Shown one piece after another: positions 52,305 through 61,081 of a DNA stretch of 64,000 nt. Each line of letters opens with the position of its first letter. Positions within the stretch are counted from its first letter, which is position 1. Below the pieces are notes generated by a model that was not told where the DNA came from, made no database searches, and saw only the letters and a program-made list of their open reading frames with translations. Origin of the DNA: Larkinella sp. C7 (GTDB lineage Bacteria > Bacteroidota > Bacteroidia > Cytophagales > Spirosomataceae); NCBI RefSeq assembly GCF_006149005.1, contig NZ_VBSL01000003.1:124001-188000 (forward strand). Direction: 5' to 3'. Position numbers and translations under genes: made by a program.

Positions 52305-52895
52305 TCAGATACCTTCGTAGATCTCTGCCAGCGTCATTGTAACCCCCAGTTTCTCCAACGCGATTTTGGCGTTCAGACCGTCATAAATCGTGTATTTCCA
52401 GAAATCGGCGGAGCGTTCATAGAGTTCAACGCCGTAGTGCTTTTGAGACACGAGCAAATAGTATTGTAAAGACGGAATTTTAAAGTATTCAAGTCGTTTA
52501 TCCTGGATGTCGAACCGTTGTGAAGACTCGGAAAATACTTCGATCAACAAGCTGGGCGATTGCACAACCGTCTCTGAATCATCGGCCAGATCGGCGGGCT
52601 CGCAGGTGTAGATCACGTCCGGATAAACGTATCTTTCGCCGGTCTTTAGTTTTTGCTTGATGCTTTCTGTAAAGATGGAACAGCCGCTTTTCCGGGCGAA
52701 GGGGTACAAAATCCGGGCAAACGATTGAACGATTGCGTTATGCCTTTTGGTCGTTCCGGCCATCGCAAAGACTTCGCCATCAAAGAATTCATACCGAATT
52801 CCTTCTTCTCTTTCCAGTGCTTCGTACTCCTCGAAGGTGTATACTTTCTTCTCTGTACCTGTGACCATCGAAAATTCGTAATTTCTTGCTTCCAT
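52305..52895 (-). CDS. Uma2-family (DUF820) nuclease-like protein
   Basis: From ATG 52895 (MEARNYEFSMVTG) the protein has 196 residues; an earlier in-frame ATG at 53015 would overlap the divergent gene. It has the PD-(D/E)xK-like Uma2 fold: YEFFDGEVFAMAGTTKRHN, then YVYPDVIYTC and SLLIEVFSESSQRFD, whose Asp/Glu residues would hold the metal. The role of these abundant proteins is unknown; they are often dispersed singly, as here. Confidence 0.88.
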   Translation of the reverse strand: MEARNYEFSMVTGTEKKVYTFEEYEALEREEGIRYEFFDGEVFAMAGTTKRHNAIVQSFARILYPFARKSGCSIFTESIKQKLKTGERYVYPDVIYTCEPADLADDSETVVQSPSLLIEVFSESSQRFDIQDKRLEYFKIPSLQYYLLVSQKHYGVELYERSADFWKYTIYDGLNAKIALEKLGVTMTLAEIYEGI

Positions 52896-52965
52896 AAAAA
52901 TAGTGAATACTTGGTAAACAGTCTCATAGTAGGACGGTTTAGTACCCGACAAGTAACTCAATAGA

Positions 52966-53874
52966 ATGAAAAAAGGATGGCTTATTGCACTGGGACTGCT
53001 ACTGATCGGCTTCATCGGCGCTTATATCTGGTACCAGCGTCAGCAGAAACGGGCGGCTGATGAACCCCACGGAACCGTGTTAGTCCCCCGGCTGGAACTG
53101 GCCTCTTTTCTGATTACCGACATCGACGATGACCAGCTTATGATGAGCATGAAGGTCCTGATCGACAATCCGTTGCCGGTCGGTTTTAAGGCAAAACGCG
53201 TCGATTACGAAGTCTATATCGACACGGCGCTGGTCATGAAAGACAGCTACCGCAAAACCGTCGAACTGGAAGCTGGCGATAGCACCCTGGTTACGCTTCC
53301 GGTCAAACTGCTCTACAAGCGGTTTATGAACATTCTCGAGCAATTGGACCAGCAAAACGTCGATAGTACGGTTTACACGATTCGATCAACCTTCGATCTG
53401 GACGTGCCGGTTTTGGGACAGCGGTCGTTTTCAGTCAAAACCGAAAAGAAGCTGCCGACGCTTTACCTTCCCACCATTAAAGTAACGGCTATTGATTTTG
53501 GTAAAATTAGCTTTAAACAGACGGATCTGGCTGCGAAAGTGGAGATTGGAAACCGGAACAAATTCCCTCTGAATTTTAAAGATACCCACTATATTGTCAG
53601 CATCGACGGCGATGTCGTTGCGGAAGGAAGCCAGCCGGAACCCATCCTCATCAAAGCGCAGGCCGTTACGCCCGTGGTTTTTCCGGTGACGCTCAAACCC
53701 GGAAAATTCGACAACGTCGCTCTGAAGGCGTTGTTTGACAAGAAGAATACGAATTATCTAATTGAATTCCGGAGTAAGCTGATCAGCCCGGATGGCAACA
53801 GCGCCCTGGACGACAGCCGGATCGTAAACCGCATCAAAGGCACCCTGGCAGACCTCAAAGAACTGAAAAAGTGA
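52966..53874 (+). CDS. LEA14-type (WHy domain) envelope protein
   Basis: The 302-residue protein has one N-terminal membrane anchor (MKKGWLIALGLLLIGFIGAY) and two tandem LEA type 2/WHy-like beta domains. The first is about 40-165 (DDDQLMMSMKVLIDNPLPVGFK, shortened in places), the second about 170-300 (LAAKVEIGNRNKFPLNFK, DGDVVAEG). Such domains occur in stress-related and envelope proteins and are thought to bind or protect membranes or proteins. A 6-bp hairpin (GGCGGA/TCCGCC) follows the stop. Confidence 0.78.
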   Translation: MKKGWLIALGLLLIGFIGAYIWYQRQQKRAADEPHGTVLVPRLELASFLITDIDDDQLMMSMKVLIDNPLPVGFKAKRVDYEVYIDTALVMKDSYRKTVELEAGDSTLVTLPVKLLYKRFMNILEQLDQQNVDSTVYTIRSTFDLDVPVLGQRSFSVKTEKKLPTLYLPTIKVTAIDFGKISFKQTDLAAKVEIGNRNKFPLNFKDTHYIVSIDGDVVAEGSQPEPILIKAQAVTPVVFPVTLKPGKFDNVALKALFDKKNTNYLIEFRSKLISPDGNSALDDSRIVNRIKGTLADLKELKK

Positions 53875-53961
53875 CGGGCGGAGTTTCCGCCGTGTTGGAA
53901 AAAAGCGTTTCTTTACTCGTTATTTCATCGCTGCGCTGCGCTTCGTATTCCTAACGATTGT

Positions 53962-56496
53962 ATGAATTTCAAACGCTTTCTTCCTCACTTAGTCGCCGTC
54001 ATTGGGTTTGCGGTTCTGGCCGTCCTGTATTGCTCGCCCGTTTTAAAGGGCAAACGATTGAATCAACACGATATCATTCAGTCCGTTGCGGCCGGTCGCG
54101 AAGTGGTCGAGTACCACAAACAAACCGGCGAATGGGCGTGGTGGACCAACAGCATGTTCGGTGGAATGCCCGCTTATATGATTTCCGGCGATTATCCCAC
54201 CAGCCTGACCCACAAACTCGGTCAATACATCAATTTACTGCTTCCCGACCCGGCCAACTACATCTGGCTGATGATGGTGGGCGGTTTTGTGCTCATGCTG
54301 GCGTTGGGCGTCAACGTCTGGTTGTCGGCCCTGGGAGCCATTGCGTATAGTTTTGCGTCCTACACCTTGTTGAGTCTGGAAGCGGGTCACGTTTCAAAAA
54401 TCCTGGCCCTGGCCTACGCGCCGGGGATACTGGGGGGCGTCATTCTGGCTTTGCGGGGTCGATACCTCACCGGGGCCGCGCTGGCGGCTTTGTTTCTGGG
54501 CCTCGAACTCTACGCCAACCACGTGCAGATCACGTATTATCTGGCCTTTGGCATCATCATCTATGTCCTGATCGAGAGCGTGGTCGCCATCCGGGAAGGG
54601 CGAATCCGCCAACTCCTGCTGGCGTTGTCGGCACTGGGTGTTGCGGCTGTTCTCGCCGTTGGGACGCACACCACCCGGCTCTGGAATGCCGCTGATTACG
54701 TGACCGTTACGACGCGTGGGAAATCCGAACTGACCATAACACCCAAAGCAGAACCCGGTGCGCCGGCGGCTGCAGCCACGACGCCCGAAGACGGTTTGGG
54801 GAAAGACTACGCGTTTCAGTACAGCTACGGCATTGGCGAAACGTTTACGCTGCTCATTCCCAATTATGCCGGTGGCCCATCCGTCAGTTCGCTCACGACG
54901 GACTCGGAGACTTACAAAAAAATGACCGGCATCGGCGTCGATCCGGGCAATGCTCAACAGTTTGTGCAGCAATTGCCGATGTATCACGGAAATCTGTATA
55001 GCCAGAGCGGCCCGGCCTATGCGGGGGCCATCGTTATTTTCCTGTTCGTACTCGGTTTGCTGATTGTTCCCGGTCGGCTGAAATGGTGGGCGCTTGGCAT
55101 CGCTTTTCTGTACATTGCCTGGGCCTGGGGCAAAAACTTTCCGGCTTTCAACTACGCCTTTTTCGATTACTTCCCGGCTTTCAACAAGTTTCGGGCGGTC
55201 ACGATGACGCTCACGCTGGCGCAGTTGCCGCTGGTGCTGCTCGGCATTCTGGCCCTGAAAGAGATTGTCGATAAAAAATATTCGGCGGCTCAACTCAACC
55301 GCCCGCTGCTGATCAGTTTGGGCGCAACGGCCGGTTTTTCGCTGCTGATGGCGCTGGCACCCACGGTTTTTCAAAGCTTCCGGGGCAACAACGACGAGAT
55401 GATGCTGAACAATCTGGAACAGGGTCTGCAAAGTAAACCGCTGGCCGAACAGGTTGTTGCCGCGATGATCGACGACCGCATCGGCATGCTGCGTTCCGAC
55501 GCTTTCCGGTCGGCCATTCTGATTTTGCTGGTCGGTGGCCTGATCTGGCTGTTCGTTCGGAACCGCATCAAACCCCTTGTTTTCTACCCGGTTTTGCTGG
55601 CGCTGATGATTTTTGATTTGTTCAACGTCGACAAGCGGTATTTCAACAACGATGATTTTGTGAGCAAACAGGCGATTCAGGAGACGATTACGCCAACAGC
55701 CGCCGACGAGCAGATTCTGGCCGACAAAGCCCTCGATTTCCGGGTGCTCGACCTGACCGCCAGCTTCATGAGCGACGCCAAAGCGTCGTATTTCCACAAG
55801 TCGCTGGGAGGCTATCACGCGGCCAAACTGCGCCGGTACCAGGAGCTGGCAGAGTTTCAGCTTTACCGGAATTTGCGGGAACCCCAAACGGCACCCAATG
55901 CGATGAATGTCATCAACATGCTGAATACGAAGTATTTCATTACGCAGCTTCAATCCGCTAACCCACAGCAGGCGCCGGGGCCGCCGGTGGCGCAACGGAA
56001 TCCGGGGGCGCTGGGCAATGCCTGGTTTGTGGAGACTTACCGGCTGGTGCCGAATGCCAACGAGGAAATGCAAGCCCTCGACAGCCTGAATACCGCCAAA
56101 GCTGCCGTGGTCGATCAGCGGTTTGCCGAACAGTTGACCGGCTTGAAAATCCAGCCCGATTCGGCCGCCAATTCGATTCGCCTGACCAGTTACAAACCGA
56201 ATGAACTGATCTACGAAAGCAACGCGACCACCGAGCAGTTGGCGGTTTTCTCCGAAATCTATTACAACGTTCGCGGTGAGTGGCAGGCCACCATCGATGG
56301 CAAGGAGGTGCCGCACCTGCGGGCGAATTACGTGTTGCGGGCGATGCGCGTTCCGGCCGGAAAACATACGATCGTTTTCAAATTTGATCCGGTTTCGATC
56401 CGCGTCGGTAAAGTGGTCGATCTGGTGTGTTCACTGTTGATCATCGCGTTTATCGGGACGGCGGTTTTCATCGAAAACCGGAAAAAAACGGTGTGA
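53962..56496 (+). CDS. YfhO family membrane protein
   Basis: The 844-residue integral membrane protein matches the YfhO family, related to GT-C glycosyltransferase-like membrane proteins. There are about 12 hydrophobic segments in residues 10-545, an early loop TNSMFGGMPAYMISGDYPT typical of the family, and a soluble C-terminal part ending in YNVRGEWQATIDGKEVP and a last membrane helix. A role in cell-envelope glycan or lipid modification is plausible but unproven. A hairpin begins 15 nt after the stop. Confidence 0.88.
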   Translation: MNFKRFLPHLVAVIGFAVLAVLYCSPVLKGKRLNQHDIIQSVAAGREVVEYHKQTGEWAWWTNSMFGGMPAYMISGDYPTSLTHKLGQYINLLLPDPANYIWLMMVGGFVLMLALGVNVWLSALGAIAYSFASYTLLSLEAGHVSKILALAYAPGILGGVILALRGRYLTGAALAALFLGLELYANHVQITYYLAFGIIIYVLIESVVAIREGRIRQLLLALSALGVAAVLAVGTHTTRLWNAADYVTVTTRGKSELTITPKAEPGAPAAAATTPEDGLGKDYAFQYSYGIGETFTLLIPNYAGGPSVSSLTTDSETYKKMTGIGVDPGNAQQFVQQLPMYHGNLYSQSGPAYAGAIVIFLFVLGLLIVPGRLKWWALGIAFLYIAWAWGKNFPAFNYAFFDYFPAFNKFRAVTMTLTLAQLPLVLLGILALKEIVDKKYSAAQLNRPLLISLGATAGFSLLMALAPTVFQSFRGNNDEMMLNNLEQGLQSKPLAEQVVAAMIDDRIGMLRSDAFRSAILILLVGGLIWLFVRNRIKPLVFYPVLLALMIFDLFNVDKRYFNNDDFVSKQAIQETITPTAADEQILADKALDFRVLDLTASFMSDAKASYFHKSLGGYHAAKLRRYQELAEFQLYRNLREPQTAPNAMNVINMLNTKYFITQLQSANPQQAPGPPVAQRNPGALGNAWFVETYRLVPNANEEMQALDSLNTAKAAVVDQRFAEQLTGLKIQPDSAANSIRLTSYKPNELIYESNATTEQLAVFSEIYYNVRGEWQATIDGKEVPHLRANYVLRAMRVPAGKHTIVFKFDPVSIRVGKVVDLVCSLLIIAFIGTAVFIENRKKTV

Positions 56497-56510
56497 AAAT
56501 CGGAGAGAGG

Positions 56511-56873
56511 CCGGTTTAAAACGCCCGTCAATGCCGTTTAAACCGGTCAGAAATGAAATAGTCTTTGTTATCTGAACCAGCCAAAAATGCCGTTAGGCAT
56601 GACCATTTTGTAGATAATAGTGATTTGTTGTCTGAACCGATCAGAAATGCCATTAGGCATGACCATTTTGTAGAAATTGCTGCGTTCCAAGTAGTAAGTT
56701 CCGTAGGAACGATTCATTTGACTAGCGCATTAAATGGGCCGTTCCTACGGAACTTGTACGTTTTTCTTCCAGGCTTCTGCTACAAAATGGCCATGCCTAA
56801 CGGCATTTCTGATCGAGACCATCTTTTCTTCAAAGTGGTCATGCCTAACGGCATTTTTGGCCGGTTTAAAAGG
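56511..56873. repeat. Composite palindrome of direct and inverted repeats
   Basis: The element contains: CCGGTTTAAA/TTTAAACCGG hairpins (56511-56546); two 44-nt direct repeats 60 bp apart (56571-56614 and 56631-56674, 39 of 44 identical) with the word AATGCCGTTAGGCATGACCA; two inverted relatives near 56780-56815 and 56834-56868; and a central perfect 16-bp inverted repeat AAGTTCCGTAGGAACG (56696-56711 with 56740-56755). The whole folds into a nested hairpin about 360 nt long. A 104-codon reading frame inside it looks like chance. Confidence 0.85.
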
Positions 56874-57606
56874 CAATGATGGGTGATGCCTTCTTCATTT
56901 TTCTGATCAATTGCCGGATCGAAACCAGATGCCCGAACAAAACCACCGGAACCACCAGGCCGGGCAACCCGACAAACGGAAATTTCAATACGCCAACGTT
57001 GGGTTGATCGAAGGCCAGTTGCTGAAAGGGAGTGGGGGCGGATGCGATGGCATGACCGACAATATTGATCAGGAGAACCAAAGCCAGGAAGTTCCAGAAC
57101 AGCAATTTCCGGTAGTCGGCTGGTCGGTTTTTTGAAGCCCAGTAACCGGCCAATGGCGCGGTGACGCCCGCCAGGATATCAAAATTTCGTCCCTCGAACG
57201 TCATGACTTCCGGAATTTGCTGGGAAACGAATAAACCGTACAAAGTCAACTCCACCGGAATCCGGATCGTGTTCAGGTGCGTCAGCGTTGGAAGTGGCAA
57301 CTGATCCAGAAAAATGCGTCCGGGTTTCGTGAGAAACAACCCCAGGATGATCAGCAGCGGTGGGCCAATCATGAGCAGGAACCGGGGCGGCACAGCGTCG
57401 ATGTTCAGGAAAAACTGACGTTGGGCCAGCACCAGCAAAACCATCAGCCAGAGGATCATACTCATCAAGATAAGACCAGCCCTGGTCGGAGCGGCTTTGC
57501 GAAGAGCGGTATAGAAAACCGCTAAGGTGATAATCAGAATTCCGCCAAAACAGAGGCTCAGCCAGAGGGGCGGATTGTCGGAAAGGTGTGAAAGATTGCG
57601 TACCAT
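56866..57606 (-). CDS. Integral membrane protein of unknown function
   Basis: The 246-residue protein is not recognised. It has about seven hydrophobic segments, including LWLSLCFGGILIITLAVFYT, LILMSMILWLMVLLVLAQ and FLLMIGPPLLIILGLFL. Charged loops are short. It ends within the edge of the composite palindrome. It lies 111 nt downstream of the LytTR regulator on the same strand and may be its operon partner. Confidence 0.65.
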   Translation of the reverse strand: MVRNLSHLSDNPPLWLSLCFGGILIITLAVFYTALRKAAPTRAGLILMSMILWLMVLLVLAQRQFFLNIDAVPPRFLLMIGPPLLIILGLFLTKPGRIFLDQLPLPTLTHLNTIRIPVELTLYGLFVSQQIPEVMTFEGRNFDILAGVTAPLAGYWASKNRPADYRKLLFWNFLALVLLINIVGHAIASAPTPFQQLAFDQPNVGVLKFPFVGLPGLVVPVVLFGHLVSIRQLIRKMKKASPIIAF

Positions 57607-57717
57607 TGTTGTTGACAGCTATGTCGTTGGATGTTGCAAAACAAGGCCGCAAAGACGGTTTTTGGAACGGTTTTCGAATCCAATTCAACGAATGGTACGG
57701 AAACCGGGGATGAGGGG

Positions 57718-58593
57718 TCAACCAGCGGCCACCTGTTGCAGCCACTTCTTAAACTCCGCGTTCCGGTAGCGGCTGACCGTTACGGTTTCTTCGGGCTGGT
57801 TCCGGTGCAAAGCCGGGGCCAGCGTCACCCGGAGCTTGCGGTTGCTGTCGTCCTGCACCGCTCGGATGGCCGACAGCGACACGATAAACTGGCGGTTCAA
57901 CTGGAAAAAATGGCCTTCAGGGAGTAAACTTTCCAGCCGGGAAAAGGCGTTGTAATTCGTGGTCAGTTGCTGCCCATCGGTTTTGACCAGCAGAACCACG
58001 CCCTGTGTCGAGAAGAAATAGGCGATTTCGCCGGGGCGCAACCTGAACTGGCGGGAACCGGCGTCGATCAAAAGGACGGAATCCCAAACCGGTTGAACAG
58101 GCGGCTGCAAGTGGTTTAATTCGAGGTTGATGGCTTCCGTCGCCGACTGTTTTTCGAGCCGGAATGCCTGAAGCAGATACAGCCCGACGTAGCCGCCATT
58201 GACCAGCGTGGCGATGGTGAGGCAGACAAAAATACCGGACGTAAGTTGAACCGAATTGGGCCAGAAACCGGAATACAGCCGGATGGCGCAAGGGAAAACA
58301 ACCGAAAACGTCAGCAGCGTGGCCAAACCGCCCACCACAAATTGCCGCCCGATGCGTCGGGCAGGGTTGTAGGAAAATGGCATACGGCGGTCGAAATGCC
58401 GAAAAATCAGTATATTGACCGACCAGCACGACAGCATGACCGTGGCAACCGTCAGAAAGTAAGCAGTCGGAAAACGATACGCCGACTGCCACGGAAAATG
58501 CCGGTAAAAAACGACGTGCGACGCGATCGTTGCCAGAAGCGGGACCAGAATCAGCAGCAAAAAACCGTGTTGTCGGCGGCTTAACGGCTCCAT
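57718..58593 (-). CDS. Membrane-anchored LytTR family regulator
   Basis: The 291-residue protein has four N-terminal membrane segments (about 10-150) and a C-terminal LytTR DNA-binding domain (about 190-288: RLRPGEIAYFFSTQGVVLL, then FFQLNRQFIVSLSAIRAVQD). The direct fusion of membrane segments to LytTR, without a receiver domain, is a known Bacteroidota design that may sense membrane signals. Its target is not evident; the downstream membrane protein is one candidate. Confidence 0.9.
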   Translation of the reverse strand: MEPLSRRQHGFLLLILVPLLATIASHVVFYRHFPWQSAYRFPTAYFLTVATVMLSCWSVNILIFRHFDRRMPFSYNPARRIGRQFVVGGLATLLTFSVVFPCAIRLYSGFWPNSVQLTSGIFVCLTIATLVNGGYVGLYLLQAFRLEKQSATEAINLELNHLQPPVQPVWDSVLLIDAGSRQFRLRPGEIAYFFSTQGVVLLVKTDGQQLTTNYNAFSRLESLLPEGHFFQLNRQFIVSLSAIRAVQDDSNRKLRVTLAPALHRNQPEETVTVSRYRNAEFKKWLQQVAAG

Positions 58594-58666
58594 GATGGTT
58601 TCAGTTGCTTTTTTTGTCTATAAACCAGAACGGCATACGGGCCGTTATTCATCAAACTAAAAACGC

Positions 58667-59377
58667 ATGGAGCCGAACGAAACCGCCCCGAATGCTGATA
58701 AACTCGACCGCATCATCGACGCCCGCATGAAGCTGAAACGCCGGTTTGAGGAAGCCATTCAGAATACCCCGTCGATGACCGACGAAAAACCGCTGGGGTC
58801 TGGTCCGCCGAACCGCCACGGGATGCCGAAGATACCAAAAAGCCAGACGGTTACGAAAAAATGGCCGGTTCTCGACCTGGGCTACCAACCAAACATTCCG
58901 CTGGACAAGTGGCAGTTGGCCATCGATGGGGAAGTTGAACAGCCGGTTCGGCTGAAATGGGCAGATTTCATGGCGTTGCCCCAAACGGAGGATGTAAGTG
59001 ATTTTCACTGCGTAACGACCTGGTCGAAGCTGGATGTGCCGTGGGTGGGCGTCCGGTTTGCGGATCTGGCTGCGCTGGTGATGCCGAAAGAAACCGCCAC
59101 GCACGTCATGTGCTACGGTTTTGATGGGTATTCGACCAACATCGCACTGGAAGAAGCCCTCAAATCCGACGTCCTGCTGGTTCATACCGTTGAGGGTGAG
59201 CCGCTTCCCCTCGAACACGGCGGGCCGGTTCGCATGATTACACCCCAGCTTTACGCCTGGAAAGGCTCCAAATGGATCAAACGAATCGAGTTTATGGCCG
59301 GTAATCGCCTGGGTTTCTGGGAAGAACGCGGTTATTCTAATACGGCTTACCCGTGGCGGAATGACAGATACAGTTAA
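58667..59377 (+). CDS. Sulfite-oxidase-like molybdopterin oxidoreductase
   Basis: The 236-residue protein matches the oxidoreductase molybdopterin-binding family. The molybdenum-ligand cysteine is C115 in SDFHCVTTWSKLDVPWVGV. GGPVRMITPQLYAWKGSKWI and the C-terminal NDRYS are also characteristic. No signal peptide is seen, and it is shorter than eukaryotic sulfite oxidase (no heme domain). The substrate is unknown. Confidence 0.9.
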   Translation: MEPNETAPNADKLDRIIDARMKLKRRFEEAIQNTPSMTDEKPLGSGPPNRHGMPKIPKSQTVTKKWPVLDLGYQPNIPLDKWQLAIDGEVEQPVRLKWADFMALPQTEDVSDFHCVTTWSKLDVPWVGVRFADLAALVMPKETATHVMCYGFDGYSTNIALEEALKSDVLLVHTVEGEPLPLEHGGPVRMITPQLYAWKGSKWIKRIEFMAGNRLGFWEERGYSNTAYPWRNDRYS

Positions 59378-59466
59378 GAGTTATGAGTTAAGAATGAAAA
59401 CGGGGCCGTTCACGCGGTTGGTTGACGCAATGCAATCTATATCTCTTCATTCTTAACTCATAACTC
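59378..59466. terminator. Perfect 21-bp inverted repeat between convergent genes
   Basis: Arms 59378-59398 and 59446-59466 are exact reverse complements (core GTTATGAGTTAAGAATGAA), with a 47-nt GC-richer loop. It begins directly after the molybdopterin gene stop and ends 5 nt before the convergent SIS gene stop. The core is shared with the hairpin at 41338-41382. Confidence 0.75.
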
Positions 59467-59471
59467 ATAAC

Positions 59472-60032
59472 TCAAATGGAGTTCTCCATAAACGCGTAAC
59501 ACAGCATGTGGCAGATCGTCATGTGGGCGTCTTCCACGCGGCCGTAGTGAACCGAGTCGATGGCGATCACTTCGTGGGCGAGGTCGGCGAGGGTGCCGCG
59601 TTTGCCGCCGACGAGGGCCACCGTCGTGAGTTCGTGCTCATTGGCCCACTGAACGGCTTTCACCAGGTTGGGCGAACTGCCGCTGACACTCATCGTCAAC
59701 ACCAGATCACCGGGGCGGGCGTAATTTTGCAACTGCCCTACAAACACGTCATCGTAGGAATAATCGTTGCCGAGGGCCGTGATCCAGGCGGTATTGTCGT
59801 TCAGCGACAGGCAGCGAAACCGCTTGCCGAGCCGGTCAGAAGCGCCTTTTCCCAGATCCGTAATGAAATGGGAAGCATTGGCCGCACTGCCGCCGTTGCC
59901 AAAAACGAAAAACTGGCGGTCTTCTTCCCAGCAGGTTTTCAGCAGTTTGACGATGCGCTCCACGCGCCCGACCGGAATGGAGTCGATGGCCGCCTGGTGG
60001 TGAACAAGATACTGTTCAAAATACGTTTGCAT
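59472..60032 (-). CDS. SIS-domain sugar-phosphate isomerase (GmhA-like)
   Basis: The 186-residue protein has the SIS fold of the sedoheptulose-7-phosphate isomerase type: FVFGNGGSAANASHFITDL for the phosphate loop and LTMSVSGSSPNLVKAVQWA for the second binding segment, with EVIAIDSVHYGRVEDAHMTI near the end. In LPS heptose synthesis GmhA is the first enzyme; other SIS proteins act on different phosphosugars. It lies 61 nt downstream of a ROK gene on the same strand, suggesting a small sugar-phosphate unit. Confidence 0.9.
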   Translation of the reverse strand: MQTYFEQYLVHHQAAIDSIPVGRVERIVKLLKTCWEEDRQFFVFGNGGSAANASHFITDLGKGASDRLGKRFRCLSLNDNTAWITALGNDYSYDDVFVGQLQNYARPGDLVLTMSVSGSSPNLVKAVQWANEHELTTVALVGGKRGTLADLAHEVIAIDSVHYGRVEDAHMTICHMLCYAFMENSI

Positions 60033-60093
60033 ACCAAGTATAAGATTGAAATAGTAGAGGGTGGTCGAACCGAACGAACGTCCGGTTATTCAT

Positions 60094-60987
60094 TTATAAA
60101 CTCAACGCGCCAATCGGCACGGTATTTTCGCCCAATTCCGCCAGCCGAACCGCCGGGCCGGGTTGAAAAGCACCCATCAGGTAGGCCGGCAATCGTTTCT
60201 CGACCGCCGACCGCAGCGGTTCACCGGTCAGCGACAGGCCACCGCCCAGCACGATGACGTCCGGATGCAACAGATGCACGACGTGCGAGAGCCCAAACGC
60301 CAGATCGTCGGCCAGTCGCCCGAAGATTCGCTGGGCCGTCGGGTCGCCCCGGTCGAATGCTTCCCGTAAAAACCGGGCTTCACCCGTTTGGGCCGGACCA
60401 ACCACTTGCCTTAGAATCGAGTCTGATGGCAGATTGGTCAGCGCTTCGCGGATTTCGCGGTCGACAGCCCAGCCGGAGCAGACCGACTCCAGGGTGGTGC
60501 CGGTTTTATCGAGCCGAAGGTGACCGATTTCGGTTTCGCCCGGTGGCATTCCGTGGTAAATTTGCCCGTCGATCACCAGGCCACCCCCAACACCACTACC
60601 GAGTGTTACGTAGAAAACCTGTCGGAAGGTGCGCCCGGCGCCGTGCAGGGCCTCACCGAGGGCCGCCACATTGGCGTCGTTTTCCACCCGAATCCGCGGG
60701 GCCGCTGTCCGCTGCCGCAGCCACTCGCCCAGGCCAAAACCGGCCCAGCCTTCAATCTGGTGGGAAGTAGCGATCCGACCGGTTTGGGTGTCGACCGGGC
60801 CGCCGAACCCGACGCCAATGGTTTGAATGGGTTCGGAAAGTTGCTTTAGGGTGTCGTCGATGTGGGCTAAAATACCGGTGGCCCCGCGGGACTTATCGAC
60901 CGTAAACCGGAAATGGTGCCGAAGGGTGGTTGCTTCACCCGCTACGAGTTGCAGTTTAGTACCGCCAATTTCAATGCCAAGATTCAT
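60094..60987 (-). CDS. ROK-family sugar kinase-like protein
   Basis: The 297-residue ROK protein has no HTH, so it is of the kinase rather than regulator type. The nucleotide site is NLGIEIGGTKLQLVAG; the catalytic Asp lies in VENDANVAALGEAL; GSGVGGGLVIDGQIYHG follows. The usual ROK zinc cysteines (CxCGxxGC) are absent: after EIGHLRLD the sequence has only one cysteine (SVCSGWAVDREI). Glucokinase-like activity is possible; specificity is unknown. It probably works with the SIS protein downstream. Confidence 0.9.
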   Translation of the reverse strand: MNLGIEIGGTKLQLVAGEATTLRHHFRFTVDKSRGATGILAHIDDTLKQLSEPIQTIGVGFGGPVDTQTGRIATSHQIEGWAGFGLGEWLRQRTAAPRIRVENDANVAALGEALHGAGRTFRQVFYVTLGSGVGGGLVIDGQIYHGMPPGETEIGHLRLDKTGTTLESVCSGWAVDREIREALTNLPSDSILRQVVGPAQTGEARFLREAFDRGDPTAQRIFGRLADDLAFGLSHVVHLLHPDVIVLGGGLSLTGEPLRSAVEKRLPAYLMGAFQPGPAVRLAELGENTVPIGALSL

Positions 60988-61081
60988 TCTGTTGGGCGGA
61001 ACTCAATCCGCCATGCGTAGGAATAGATGGTCAGGCGATGCGTCAGAAACGCAGTCCCCGACAAAGTAAAGAAGAAAAAAA

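Noticed and set aside
54394-56367. Long open frame (657 codons) on the minus strand inside yfhO
   Set aside because: It is antisense to a clear YfhO protein; long stop-free antisense frames come from GC-rich codon use.
56565-56879. 104-codon frame after yfhO
   Set aside because: It lies entirely in the composite palindrome and its repeats encode repeated nonsense peptides.
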